12,465 bases of DNA. It comes from Triparma columacea. Taxonomy: Eukaryota > Sar > Bolidophyceae > Parmales > Triparmaceae. Position numbers and translations under genes: made by a program. This document shows positions 1 to 8,146 of the stretch, piece by piece; within the stretch, counting starts at the first letter, position 1; each line of letters starts with the position of its first letter. The stretch is from contig BRYA01000929.1 in NCBI GenBank assembly GCA_030267965.1, positions 1,489-13,953 of the forward strand, read 5' to 3'. Below the pieces are notes generated by a model that was not told the origin of the DNA, searched no databases, and saw only the letters and a program-made list of their open reading frames with translations.

Positions 1-200
1 TTTTATATGAAGGTGTACGTAATTTTATATATTTTTTCGATAATTCCGTATCATACGTATAACAATACCGCTGCGCGAAATTTAAAGCTTAAAAGCCAAT
101 ATCAACCTCCCCCATAACCTGAAACACAATCTATCTCATCTGGGCCACATCCCACCCGAATCAATTCATCAATCCGATTTTCAGCACTCTGGTGGGAGAA
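1..200. other. AT-rich upstream flank and 5' leader of the METTL18-like gene
   Basis: The first 100 bases or so are AT-rich and contain no coding signal that I can support on either strand. From about position 105 the base composition turns C-rich, which continues into the coding region of the following gene and probably marks its 5' untranslated leader. I could not identify a TATA box or an initiator with confidence. The window may begin inside an intergenic region or inside the untranslated part of a gene further upstream. Confidence 0.5.
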
Positions 201-1148
201 ATGTCTGGTTTCTCATTCAATTTTTACGACGACCCACCTTCTTTCCCAAATTCTGAGACAAACCAAACTTCCGAATCGCATTCATTATCGCCCTCAGTCC
301 CTCCTCCAGTCTCAATCTCCCCACCCCAATCCTCGACCTCTCCTTTGACTGCGATAGAAATTACTCCCCTTCCACCTTTCTCAGCTTCTACTACTCCCCT
401 CACGCTCTATGTAACAACGTCTACATCATACGTTCCCCAATCACCCACAAAAACCCCACAGACAGATTTAATCCCAGGTGTGTATGAGGGAGGTTCTGCA
501 ATCTGGGAATGCAGTCTCGACCTCGCATCGTACATCTACACCAGCTCGCTTTCTTCGCCGAACCCCGCTTTACGCAGCCTCAACGCCCTCATTTCTTCCA
601 AAGACCCAATGAAAGTGATGGAATTTGGAGTCGGGCACGGTTTGCCTTTGATGACCGTTTGCAAGTGCCTCCCTGCGCCCGCTGCGTGCTCCTTTGCTGG
701 GCTGGACTACAACTCGGACACGGTAAGGGAAAAGACTTGGCCAAATGTGGTCGGGAATTTCGGGATCAATTCAAGTGCAGCATGGAGGATGTGGGGAGGA
801 GACTGGAATGGGCTTGGGCTTGACGTCGAGGAGCACCAGTATGACCTCCTGCTCTTTAGCGAGACTGTTTATAATGTGAAGACTACCGAGGATACTGCTA
901 ATTTGATTTCGCGGCATTTGAGGGACGGGGGGCTGGCGGTGGTGGCTGGGAAGGACTTTTATTTCGGTGTTGGTGGGGGCATGAATTTGTTTAGGGACGT
1001 ATGCGGGGTATCGGGAGTAGAGATTTTGGAGGGGGAGGGTTGGAAGTGGGATAGTGGGGGAGGCAATGTTAGGAGCGTCGTAGTTTGCAGGAAGAAGGGG
1101 GGGGAAGAGATGGAAGTCGATGGAAGTGGAGCGGACCGAGGAGCTTGA
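201..1148 (+). CDS. METTL18: Histidine protein N-methyltransferase, METTL18/HPM1-like
   Basis: A single-exon gene of 315 residues. The family is SAM-dependent and methylates a histidine of ribosomal protein uL3 (RPL3), which tunes ribosome assembly and elongation. The sequence shows the short N-terminal FSFNFYDD element resembling the aromatic, acidic start of METTL18 and yeast Hpm1. A Ser/Thr/Pro-rich linker follows (about 20-90), then GGSAIWECSLDL (97-108), SAM-binding motif I EFGVGHGLP (141-149), LDYNSD (168-173), SETVYN (220-225) and the family-diagnostic KDFYFGVGGG (251-260). Motif I has Glu in place of the more usual Asp. The first ATG is at 201; an in-frame GTG nine bases upstream is not a credible eukaryotic start. 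The last 15 residues are acidic and Gly-rich and probably disordered. Length is close to the family's. The substrate is inferred from the family, not visible here. Confidence 0.88.
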   Translation: MSGFSFNFYDDPPSFPNSETNQTSESHSLSPSVPPPVSISPPQSSTSPLTAIEITPLPPFSASTTPLTLYVTTSTSYVPQSPTKTPQTDLIPGVYEGGSAIWECSLDLASYIYTSSLSSPNPALRSLNALISSKDPMKVMEFGVGHGLPLMTVCKCLPAPAACSFAGLDYNSDTVREKTWPNVVGNFGINSSAAWRMWGGDWNGLGLDVEEHQYDLLLFSETVYNVKTTEDTANLISRHLRDGGLAVVAGKDFYFGVGGGMNLFRDVCGVSGVEILEGEGWKWDSGGGNVRSVVVCRKKGGEEMEVDGSGADRGA

Positions 1149-1211
1149 CTAATGCGCTATGGTACTCCGAAAATATAGATATTTGAACGTTAATCACAAC
1201 CTCATTGCCGT

Positions 1212-2329
1212 TCAATTAACTTTCACCTTCCCCCCCTTCAATATTATGTCCTTCAACCATGTTCTCCCCTTCCCCCCCTTCCCCCCTTCCTCCTCCGCCT
1301 GTTTTTCCGCGGCAGCTACCCACACCCAGCACCTAAAAAGAACCTCATTTCCAACTAAAGTTCCGAGGTGGAAAAAGGCCATCTCCTCCCACTCGTTGAT
1401 CGTAACAGTACGGTTGAAAATTACAGACAGAACTCGACGGGACCAGTAAACGAAGAAAGAATCGGAACCGGAAATTACCCCCGTATTCCCTATCCAGTAT
1501 CCAGCGCCGCTCACAACGCCTAGTAGTAGCGGGTGCACTTTAATCAAATTTGCCGTCCCACTTCTCTTGTACTTCCTCACCACCTCAGCACCCTCATTCG
1601 TCAGGTGAGGGTAATAACTGTGGCATATTTTCATAAGGGAAAACCACGCGCTGCACAAAGGGAGGAGGATGTTGGCAGCGCCGTAGAGGACAAAGTTCTC
1701 GAACCTGTGATAAGTGTTGGGCGAGTGTTTGGAGAGTGGGGAGTAATGAGCGAAAGGGATTGAGATAACGTGTACCATTTTCACCCTCTCTCGTACCTAC
1801 AGCTCCTCACGACTACAATCGAAAAAGATGCGGCATACGCTACTGCACCCCCAAGGAGCAACTTTTTACGCGTCTCGAGCACTGGGGGGAGCAAATCGGC
1901 AGCCGATAAGAGCTCGATCGAGAGCTTCCAGAAGAGGAAAAGCAACAATGCTTCGAACTGAGCATTCAGTTTCCACAGATACCCGAAGTATGACGTGTCC
2001 AGGGGTTGAGGGAGCCTCCTCCCTCCAGGCTGCAGCCAGAACAGGCTCCCTTCCAACGACCACACGGCATTCACTAGCACGTACAAAGCGATAGTGAAGC
2101 TGAGACCACCGAGCTTCCGCCGTTGCTGGAATATAATGCGCGCCATGTAAAAAGCATGTACGGCAATCAAGACGTCGGTGATGGTGCTGCCAACACAATC
2201 CTGGGTGCAAGTATTGAAGGAAATGTTGAGGTAGGTCTTTACGGCCCAGTCATTGAGCTCACAGAGACCCATCGGGGGGTCTTGGGTGGGAGGGAGAGGG
2301 GAACCCGACAGAGATTGATTTTGATCCAT
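1212..2329 (-). CDS. Unrecognised multi-pass membrane protein (two exons)
   Basis: Model: complement(join(1212..1704, 1797..2329)), 341 residues. The 92-nt intron (1705-1796) has a GT-AG pair with donor AG|GTACGA and acceptor CACAG. The phase-2 junction rebuilds an Arg codon and reads through as SCRFENF, which joins two open frames that otherwise end and start at the same place. I do not recognise the family. The N-terminus is soluble and contains several Cys (CELND near 23, CTQDC near 41). About seven hydrophobic segments follow, near residues 48-66, 76-98, 124-143, 157-175, 181-203, 234-255 and 286-309. A charged Gly/Lys/Glu-rich tail closes the protein. There is no obvious signal peptide. 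It converges with the METTL18-like gene (63 bp between stops) and diverges from SerRS. The exon structure is well supported; the function is unknown. Confidence 0.8.
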
Positions 2330-2673
2330 GTGATGTCGGAGTTTCGTTGGGTGATTGGTGTTTTTTAATAAGTGGGGGAAGAGAGAAGATTTATGGGAGA
2401 AAAGTAGACGCGAAATATAGCGGATGTTCTAGGGTATGGCGGATGTTCTAGGGTGAAGCAACAGTTGGGGTGGAAAATGGGTTCGGAGAATCCACCAGTG
2501 CCTCAAAGGTGTCATCGGGGTCCATGTTCAATAGGAATTTCTATACATGGACATTAACAGCGTATACTAAAGGATTTCATTTGGTTGCACGGAAGGTCTA
2601 AGCACCGACCGATTGCAAGTCGAAACAATTTCGGCGTCGTCCGCCTCGCAGTCTTTTTGACAACAAAATTGCT
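2330..2673. promoter_or_regulatory. Divergent intergenic region between the membrane-protein gene and SerRS
   Basis: These 344 bases separate two start codons pointing away from each other and must hold both promoters and 5' leaders. A 16-bp sequence, GCGGATGTTCTAGGGT, occurs twice here (2420-2435 and 2439-2454). An imperfect inverted repeat with perfect CCATGT/ACATGG arms lies at 2522-2550. I could not place a TATA box or transcription start. A short frame beginning near 2585 has no protein-like features and overlaps the SerRS first exon in another frame, so I do not call it. Confidence 0.55.
2420..2454. repeat. Tandem 16-bp direct repeat, period 19 bp
   Basis: GCGGATGTTCTAGGGT is present twice without mismatch, at 2420-2435 and 2439-2454, with a 3-bp spacer. 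The identical copies lie about 90 bp upstream of the membrane-protein gene's start codon and about 220 bp upstream of SerRS. This placement suggests paired binding sites for a transcription factor, but a recent local duplication is equally possible. Confidence 0.75.
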
Positions 2674-4664
2674 ATGGTTATTTCCATTGACTATTTGCGC
2701 ACATACAAGTCCGAGTGAGTGCAATTGTGCAGTTTCAGACTCACCTACCGTTTGTACAATCTCAATGCGCCTTTGAACTCTAAATCTTCAGGGTCTTCGA
2801 TATGCGGCCCTCCACGTTATCTCCTCCATCTCACCCCACATATATCTACCCCCCTCCCCATTCATTTACAGCGAGTCTAATAAGCTCATTGGCAACCCTG
2901 ATAAGTTCAGAGATGCTCAGAAGAAACGGTAAGGAGAATTTATCTTGGGACAACAACACTGTGCCGGGGGGAGGAGAATTAGGCTGGACAAATCAAACAA
3001 TATCAGAGGGATGATCGTGGGAGGCGAACAAATCTTACAAGAGAAAACATTTTTCGACGCCCTTACGCCCTGCTAACCCTCCCCCCCTCCTCTCAGCTTC
3101 AAGGATCCCGAGACAGTCGACAAAGTGATTGCGAAGGACACAGAATGGCGCGACCAGACGAACAAGATCTCCTCCATGAAGACCACCCTAAACAAACTCC
3201 AGCGCGAGGTGATTGCCCCCAAGAAGAAGGCCAAGGAGCCTTGTGACGCCGAGGTGACCCAGGCTAACGAAATGAAGGCCAAGATCGCCGAAGAGGAGAA
3301 GCTCCTTCCCATCCTCGCCGACGAGCGCGACAAGCTCCTTAAGACCATCGGCAACATTGTTGACGACGAAGTTCCCGTGAGCAAAGACGAGGAGAAGGAC
3401 AGCCTCGTTGTTGCCCTTAACCCCATGCCAGCAGGCGTCACCCTTCCCGCAGTTATCAGCAGCCTTAGCTATGACCCGCCACCCACCAAGCCTCTCACGC
3501 ACGACGACCTCCTTTGGAGGATCGACGGTTACGAGCCCACTCGCGGATCAGCCGTCGCTGGTCACCGTGGTTACTTCCTAAAGAACGCCGGGGTTCTCCT
3601 CAACCAGGCCATCATTAACTTTTCCATCTCCTTCCTCAGCTCCAAGGGCTACCAGGTGCTGCAGCCCCCTTTCTTCATGAATAAGGATGTCATGAGTGGC
3701 ATCGCGCAGCTCGATGACTTTGACGAACAGCTTTACAAGGTTAGCGGGAAGACTGACGACCCTGGAGGAGAGAGGTGAGAGCGGGCCGACAGTTTCTGCT
3801 AACCCTTCCTTGCCCCCTCACTAACCACCCCCTTCCACCCCTCTTACGCTCTCGCAGTGAGAAGTACCTAATCGCTACCTCCGAACAGCCAATTTGCGCC
3901 TACCACAAGGGCGACTGGCTTAGCGAGTCCGAGGTTCCCATCCGCTACGCCGGGATCTCCACCTGCTTCAGGAAGGAAGCCGGAAGCAGCGGGAAGGACA
4001 TTCGCGGGATCTTCAGGGTTCACCAGTTCGAGAAGATCGAGCAGTTTTGCATCACGGCGGACGATATCGAGATGAGCAGCAAGGAGCAGACCAAGATGAA
4101 GGAGGCAGCCATGGAGTTTTATGACCTTCTGGGCATCCCGTACAGGGTAGTCTGCCTTGTCAGTGGCGAGGTGAGAATGGGAAAGCAGGAAATCGTATCA
4201 GAAAGCCCACCTCATCTGATCAACTAACACAACCCTTCCACGGCTCGCCGCAGCTTAACGACGCCGCCATCAAGAAGTACGACCTCGAGGGGTGGTTCCC
4301 CGGGCAGAACGCCTACCGCGAGCTTGTCTCGTGCTCCAACTGCACTGACTACCAGTCAAGGGCCATGGGAACCCGCTATGGCTCCAAGAAGAAGGACGCC
4401 GCCGCCTCCTTCTGCCACTTCCTGAACTCCACCCTCTGCGCGACCGGACGTGGGATCTGCGCTATCCTTGAGAACCACCAGACCGAGGACGGTGTCACCG
4501 TCCCTGAGTGCCTGAGACCCTTTATGGGAGGCAAGGATTTCCTCCCCTTCGTTAGGGGACCCGCGGAACTCTCCAAGGGTGAAAAGGGGAAACTCAAGAG
4601 TAAGAGTAAGAACAAGTCAAAGAACAAGGGGGCAGACAAGCCGCCCCCCGCGCCCGCCAAATAA
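2674..4664 (+). CDS. SARS1: Seryl-tRNA synthetase, cytosolic (five exons)
   Basis: Model: join(2674..2714, 2872..2928, 3097..3774, 3858..4170, 4254..4664), 499 residues. The enzyme charges tRNA-Ser (and tRNA-Sec where present) with serine. Exon 1 gives [13 protein letters not shown], matching the usual start of eukaryotic SerRS. Exon 2 gives [14 protein letters not shown], followed by the tRNA-binding helical arm (about 40-150). The class II core has motif 1 around [18 protein letters not shown] (266-270), motif 2 [16 protein letters not shown] (294-309), and motif 3 ENHQTEDG (436-443) with Arg451. The Lys-rich tail resembles the extension of eukaryotic cytosolic enzymes, and no organelle presequence is seen. 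Introns are 157, 168, 83 and 83 nt, in phases 2, 2, 2 and 0, with CTAAC branch-like motifs in the last three. All junctions keep the family alignment intact. The first intron may contain an alternative mini-exon, described separately. Confidence 0.93.
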
Positions 4665-4665
4665 A
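4660..4665 (+). promoter_or_regulatory. AATAAA overlapping the SerRS stop codon
   Basis: An exact AATAAA hexamer spans the TAA stop of the SerRS gene, and an eight-base G tract follows at 4670-4677. It could act as a polyadenylation signal with a very short 3' untranslated region. The overlap with a Lys-stop junction also makes chance occurrence likely, and this lineage may not use the hexamer. Confidence 0.3.
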
Positions 4666-4823
4666 GAGAGGGGGGGGTGAGAGAGAATGGCATAGGAGGG
4701 AAGGGTGGGTATGGATAAAACAAATTTTTTCGTGAGTTTGCTCATAAAGATTGATCTCTGAGCTCGAATTTGAAAAGTGTGTGTTGTGTGCGAGTCTTGT
4801 TCCTCGCCCCCCCCTCCCCCCCC
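4665..4823. terminator. Convergent 3' region between SerRS and the CDP-alcohol phosphatidyltransferase
   Basis: Both genes end here, 159 bp apart. A G8 tract (4670-4677) follows the SerRS stop. On the other strand the stop is followed directly by G8-A-G8 (C tracts at 4807-4814 and 4816-4823 on the + strand). Each transcript would thus carry a G tract in its 3' end. Whether these tracts terminate transcription or guide 3' processing is inference. Confidence 0.4.
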
Positions 4824-5734
4824 TTATGCCGAAGGAAAAGCACCGGTCTGCACGTAAATTGTCATGAGGGCAATGTAAATGTAGGTCATGTAGTACTCCT
4901 CGTACATGCCAAGAATGTGCTTGAACTCAAAGTCCTTGAACTTCCTGCCAGACTCCTTGGCCTCGAATGTGGCCTTCCCCCCCACCCCGAGGACTGCGAA
5001 AACCATTACGATGGAGATAAAGTGAGGGGAGTAGACTCCCTTTTCTAAGTGAATCAGGTAGAAGACGGAAAACGCAAAGACCCACCCGAACATTTCGTCT
5101 GTGAAGTGATCCAGCCAGGCACCGAACTCGCTGCCCAAGCTGTATCTCCTGGCGCACTGGCCATCGGCGCAGTCAAGTATCTGCGGAGAGTGCGGGAGGA
5201 GCGCGGGGGGAGTGAAGCGACGACCGAAAGAGGTGAGCATAAGGGACACAACATGCATGTGTTGGCAGCTCTCACCTGAGTAACAGGAAGCAGCACCGTC
5301 ACCAGAACGTAGGAGCCGCCCAAGAGGAGGTAAATAATATATGCCCTCAATACGCAGTTGAGAACGGTGATCTTGTTTGGGGTATTGACCCCAATCATGT
5401 ACAACCATGGGACAATGGCATCCGCTAAGAGGTAATCAATGTTTGCAGGACAGAGAAAGAGGTTCTCCGTGGCCCACCCGGGCGTGTAACCTGGTGGGGA
5501 GCAGTTAAGAACGGGGGGGTTCTTCGACTTCCACTCTTTTACTGCCTTTACTGCCTTTGAGGGTGTTTTTGAACGACTACTGCTTCGCCTTTTGATTGAA
5601 GGGGACTTTGCAGTTGTCTCAATATCGATGCCGAGTAGAGCGGCGGCCTTAGCAGAGGGCTTTCTCTTACGGGCGGACACTTTCCTCCCAGGCGACTCTC
5701 TCGCAGTCGATCTCGAACGCGTGGAGCGAGGCAT
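4824..5734 (-). CDS. CDP-alcohol phosphatidyltransferase family enzyme (two exons)
   Basis: Model: complement(join(4824..5180, 5276..5734)), 271 residues. The family moves a phosphatidyl or phospho-alcohol group from a CDP-linked donor to an acceptor alcohol in membrane phospholipid synthesis. The complete signature D-x2-D-G-x2-A-R-x8-G-x3-D-x3-D is present at Asp156, Asp159-Gly160, Ala163-Arg164, Gly173, Asp177 and Asp181. It becomes continuous only after the 95-nt intron (5181-5275; donor GTGAGA, acceptor CGCAG, phase 0) is removed, right after VTQ. TPNKIT at 118-123 matches the usual lead-in to the first membrane helix. Hydrophobic helices lie near 123-150, 183-197, 205-220 and 248-265. 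The first 70 residues are Arg/Lys/Ser-rich and unusual for the family. Substrate cannot be told from sequence: phosphatidylinositol synthase, choline/ethanolamine phosphotransferase or another member is possible. It shares a 53-bp divergent promoter with the dynein gene. Confidence 0.85.
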
Positions 5735-5787
5735 TTCGCAATTTGTCTGAGAAAGTGATTTTGGTTCGGATTTTGAGCTGGTCCATT
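5735..5787. promoter_or_regulatory. Very short bidirectional promoter region (53 bp)
   Basis: Only 53 bases separate the start codons of the CDP-alcohol phosphatidyltransferase (-) and the IFT-dynein intermediate chain (+). Both starts are first in-frame ATGs in good coding context. The core promoter must lie in this gap or extend into the opposite gene's leader or coding sequence. No TATA box is visible. If the dynein gene starts instead at its second ATG (5800), the gap is 65 bp. Confidence 0.55.
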
Positions 5788-8146
5788 ATGAGTTTGGCCA
5801 TGTCTCAAGGCAGAGGCTACTACGACCCACCCTCGAGTAAAGACGAGGCTAAATCATCTGACGGACAGACCTTAGAAGAGACTAAGGGCGAGGCCTTTGA
5901 CCTGACTGATGAAAATGACCCCCCCTCCGAAAACACCCCCTCGACTCCCTCAAAAATCAAGCAGAGCGACGGTATGTTCACCGACTTTGAGGCCGACCAG
6001 GTCGTACTTGGAGAGTCAGGGAGGAATACATTCACGGGGGTCCTTACGGAAGACACTGGCACAGACACATGCAACTTTCTCGATGAGGAGGATGCGGGGG
6101 TACAGGTTGTAATGAGAAGGTGAGGTGATGGTGGTTGGGACAGGGACGAACGGGAGAGTAAGGGGGAGGAATTTGTTGCATGATTATCACGAAAGTTGTA
6201 ATTTGAACGATTGCAACCTCCTCTGTTCCTCTGTTATCTTACTCCACTCCACCAACCTCCCTCCCTTCTACCCAGTGACCAAGGCACTCAAGTCGAAATC
6301 ACGCAGACGGAGGAAGTCGTTCAGATCAAGAGGCATACCCGTAGTTCCAAGCGTTCCGAGGAGGAGGGGAAGGGGGGGGAAGAGGAGGGGAAGGGTGCGG
6401 ATGAGGAGGGAAAGGGAGGCGAGGACGAATACGACGACGACGACTATGACGCCGACGACAACGGTGGGGACGAGGAAACAAACGCGAAGCTTCTCACATT
6501 TTTGAGGGCCGTCACGCCTTCGGTCTTGTCGGAACTGTCCTCCAACCTCGAGTCCCAAGCCTTCTCAGGTTACACCATAGCCCAGGCTTCCTCGTCTCAC
6601 AGTGCCTCTCACCTGCACTCTCTGACGATACCCAGGAGCGCCGTTGTCGTGGAGAGCAATCTCAACGCTTCCACGGACAATGGATTTGGGATCGGCCGGC
6701 AGTCCAGCAGGGAGGTAAAGGCAGAGACCGACGACAAGTCGCCCCTTTCAGTCACCTCCGTAGCCTGGAACAGCACGGGTGCCATGGTGGTCGCATCTTA
6801 CGGCGTTCCCGACAAGAGGGGTTGGTGCGAGTCCGGCGGCGTAGTGGCTTGCTGGAACCTCTCCGGCAGGGACTTCAAGCCTGACAAGCCGTCGTTCCTC
6901 CTCGAGCATTCGTCCTACGTCACGTGCGTGTGCTCGCACCCGGAGATGCCCGCCGTGTTCGCGGCGGGCAGCTTCAACGGAGAGATCATGTGCTTCGACG
7001 TGTCACTGGAAGAACCTCTGACCATGTGCAGCAAGATCGACGACTACTTTCACAGGGAACCCATCAGCAAGCTCGAGTGGACTTGGAGCGCGACCGAGAA
7101 GGCCTACCAGCTATGCAGCGCAAGCCTTGACGGGAAGGTTTTGTTCTGGAGTTTTTCCAACAAGGTGAGAGAGAGGCCTTGTGCAGGTTGGAGTGGTTTT
7201 GTATGTCGTCGTCATGTGATGGTTGGTTCGCATCCGGCTTACACTCCCCCCCCCCCCCCGGTCGCCCCGCCCCCTCTCTTTTCCTCAGTTCAAATGCCCT
7301 CTCCGCGGTTTCTCCCTCTCCACCTCCCTCTCCCCAAACTCCCCCATAGCCGGCGCCTCAACCCTCGCCCTCCTCTCCCCCTCCCCCACCACCCCTCCCA
7401 CCTCAATAATCTGCGGTTCCGAGTGCGGCGGTGTCGTCAAGCTATCATCTAGAGACCCCGCCCCCCAAAAGCCCCAAAAATCCCGTTCCGCCGAGATGAA
7501 GTGGAGTACCTCCGCCCTCCAAGCGCTCCACCGTGTCCCCTCCCAGCACCGTGATGATGCCATCCGAAAAATAGAGAAGCGCGCAAAGTCAGACAAGAGG
7601 CGCGGGGTCGACCTCGCGGCCGTGTACAGCGGTAAGCTTTCGCAGGAGCTACTATTCCCATCGACTGTGACGTTCGTGTACGCACCGCATGTGGGGGGGT
7701 GTAACGAGGTTAAGGTTCACACACTTACTAAAAGGGTGTTCATGACGGGGGGGAGCGACGGGAAGGTTAGGGTGTACCACGTGCTCAAGAGGGAGCCCGT
7801 CATGGAGATCGAGGTCGGTGAGGGGGCTACGGGGGTGGAGTGGGGGGGGGATGAGAAACCTTACATGGTACTTGTCGCAAAGGATGTTGGGGGGGTGGAG
7901 GTCTTCGACTTGAAGGACGAGGGGGGTGTTAGCAAGTGCTCGTGTAAGGGGATGTGGGAGGGAAAGGAAAGCGCGGGGAGGATGGTGGGGGGGGTTAAGG
8001 TCAACGGGAAGGTTAGGGGGATGATTGCTGGGGGGGAGAGGGGGGGGGTGGTACAGATTTGGAAGATCGAGGGGGGGAGCGGAAGCGGAGGGGACGACGG
8101 GGAGGAGGTGGAGAAATGGTTCTTAGGGAGGATCGAGGGGGACTAA
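5788..8146 (+). CDS. DYNC2I2: IFT dynein-2 intermediate chain, WDR34/FAP133-like (three exons)
   Basis: Model: join(5788..6119, 6276..7164, 7289..8146), 692 residues. This WD40 protein is an intermediate chain of the dynein-2 motor that drives retrograde intraflagellar transport. The identifying block SVTSVAWNSTGAMVVASYG (from about 270) begins the WD40 region, followed by VVACWNLSGRDFKPDKPS, AAGSFNGEIMCFD and SASLDGKVLFW. C-terminal blades include MTGGSDGKVRVYHVLKREPV. The N-terminal 125 residues hold several LC8-binding-like motifs, consistent with light-chain docking. Residues 139-175 are a Glu/Gly/Lys heptad repeat and an Asp-rich run, which with other loops make the protein longer than the roughly 540-residue human form. 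Introns of 156 nt (phase 2) and 124 nt (phase 0) use GTGAG donors; the first codon split gives Ser111. The second intron has a C14 run. The 3' third of the coding region is very rich in GGG codons. Confidence 0.88.
6358..6420 (+). repeat. Three 21-bp coding repeats (acidic heptads)
   Basis: Three consecutive 21-bp units encode EEEGKGG, EEEGKGA and DEEGKGG (residues 139-159 of the dynein intermediate chain). The units differ at several third positions. An Asp-rich run follows, and together they form a flexible, highly acidic linker between the light-chain-binding region and the WD40 propeller. Confidence 0.85.
7246..7259. repeat. 14-base C homopolymer in a dynein-gene intron
   Basis: An uninterrupted run of 14 C lies in the second intron of the IFT-dynein gene, about 30 bp before its acceptor. 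It is non-coding here. Its length makes it prone to sequencing and replication slippage. Confidence 0.9.

Noticed and set aside
192..200. A GTG start nine bases upstream of the METTL18-like ATG
   Set aside because: Non-ATG starts of this kind suit bacteria. The ATG at 201 directly gives the family's short aromatic N-terminal element.
2474..2500. GGTTCGGAGAATCCACCA resembling a tRNA T-arm and CCA end
   Set aside because: The B-box match is imperfect, and no A box, acceptor stem or anticodon arm could be placed upstream at the right distance.
2585..2776. A 63-codon + strand frame in the membrane-protein/SerRS gap
   Set aside because: It starts at a non-ATG codon, has no domain-like sequence, and overlaps SerRS exon 1 in another frame.
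4376..4723. Long - strand frame opposite SerRS exon 5
   Set aside because: It is the antisense shadow of a well-conserved exon. Its Leu/Phe/Pro-rich composition is what Lys/Glu/Gly-rich coding sequence gives in reverse.
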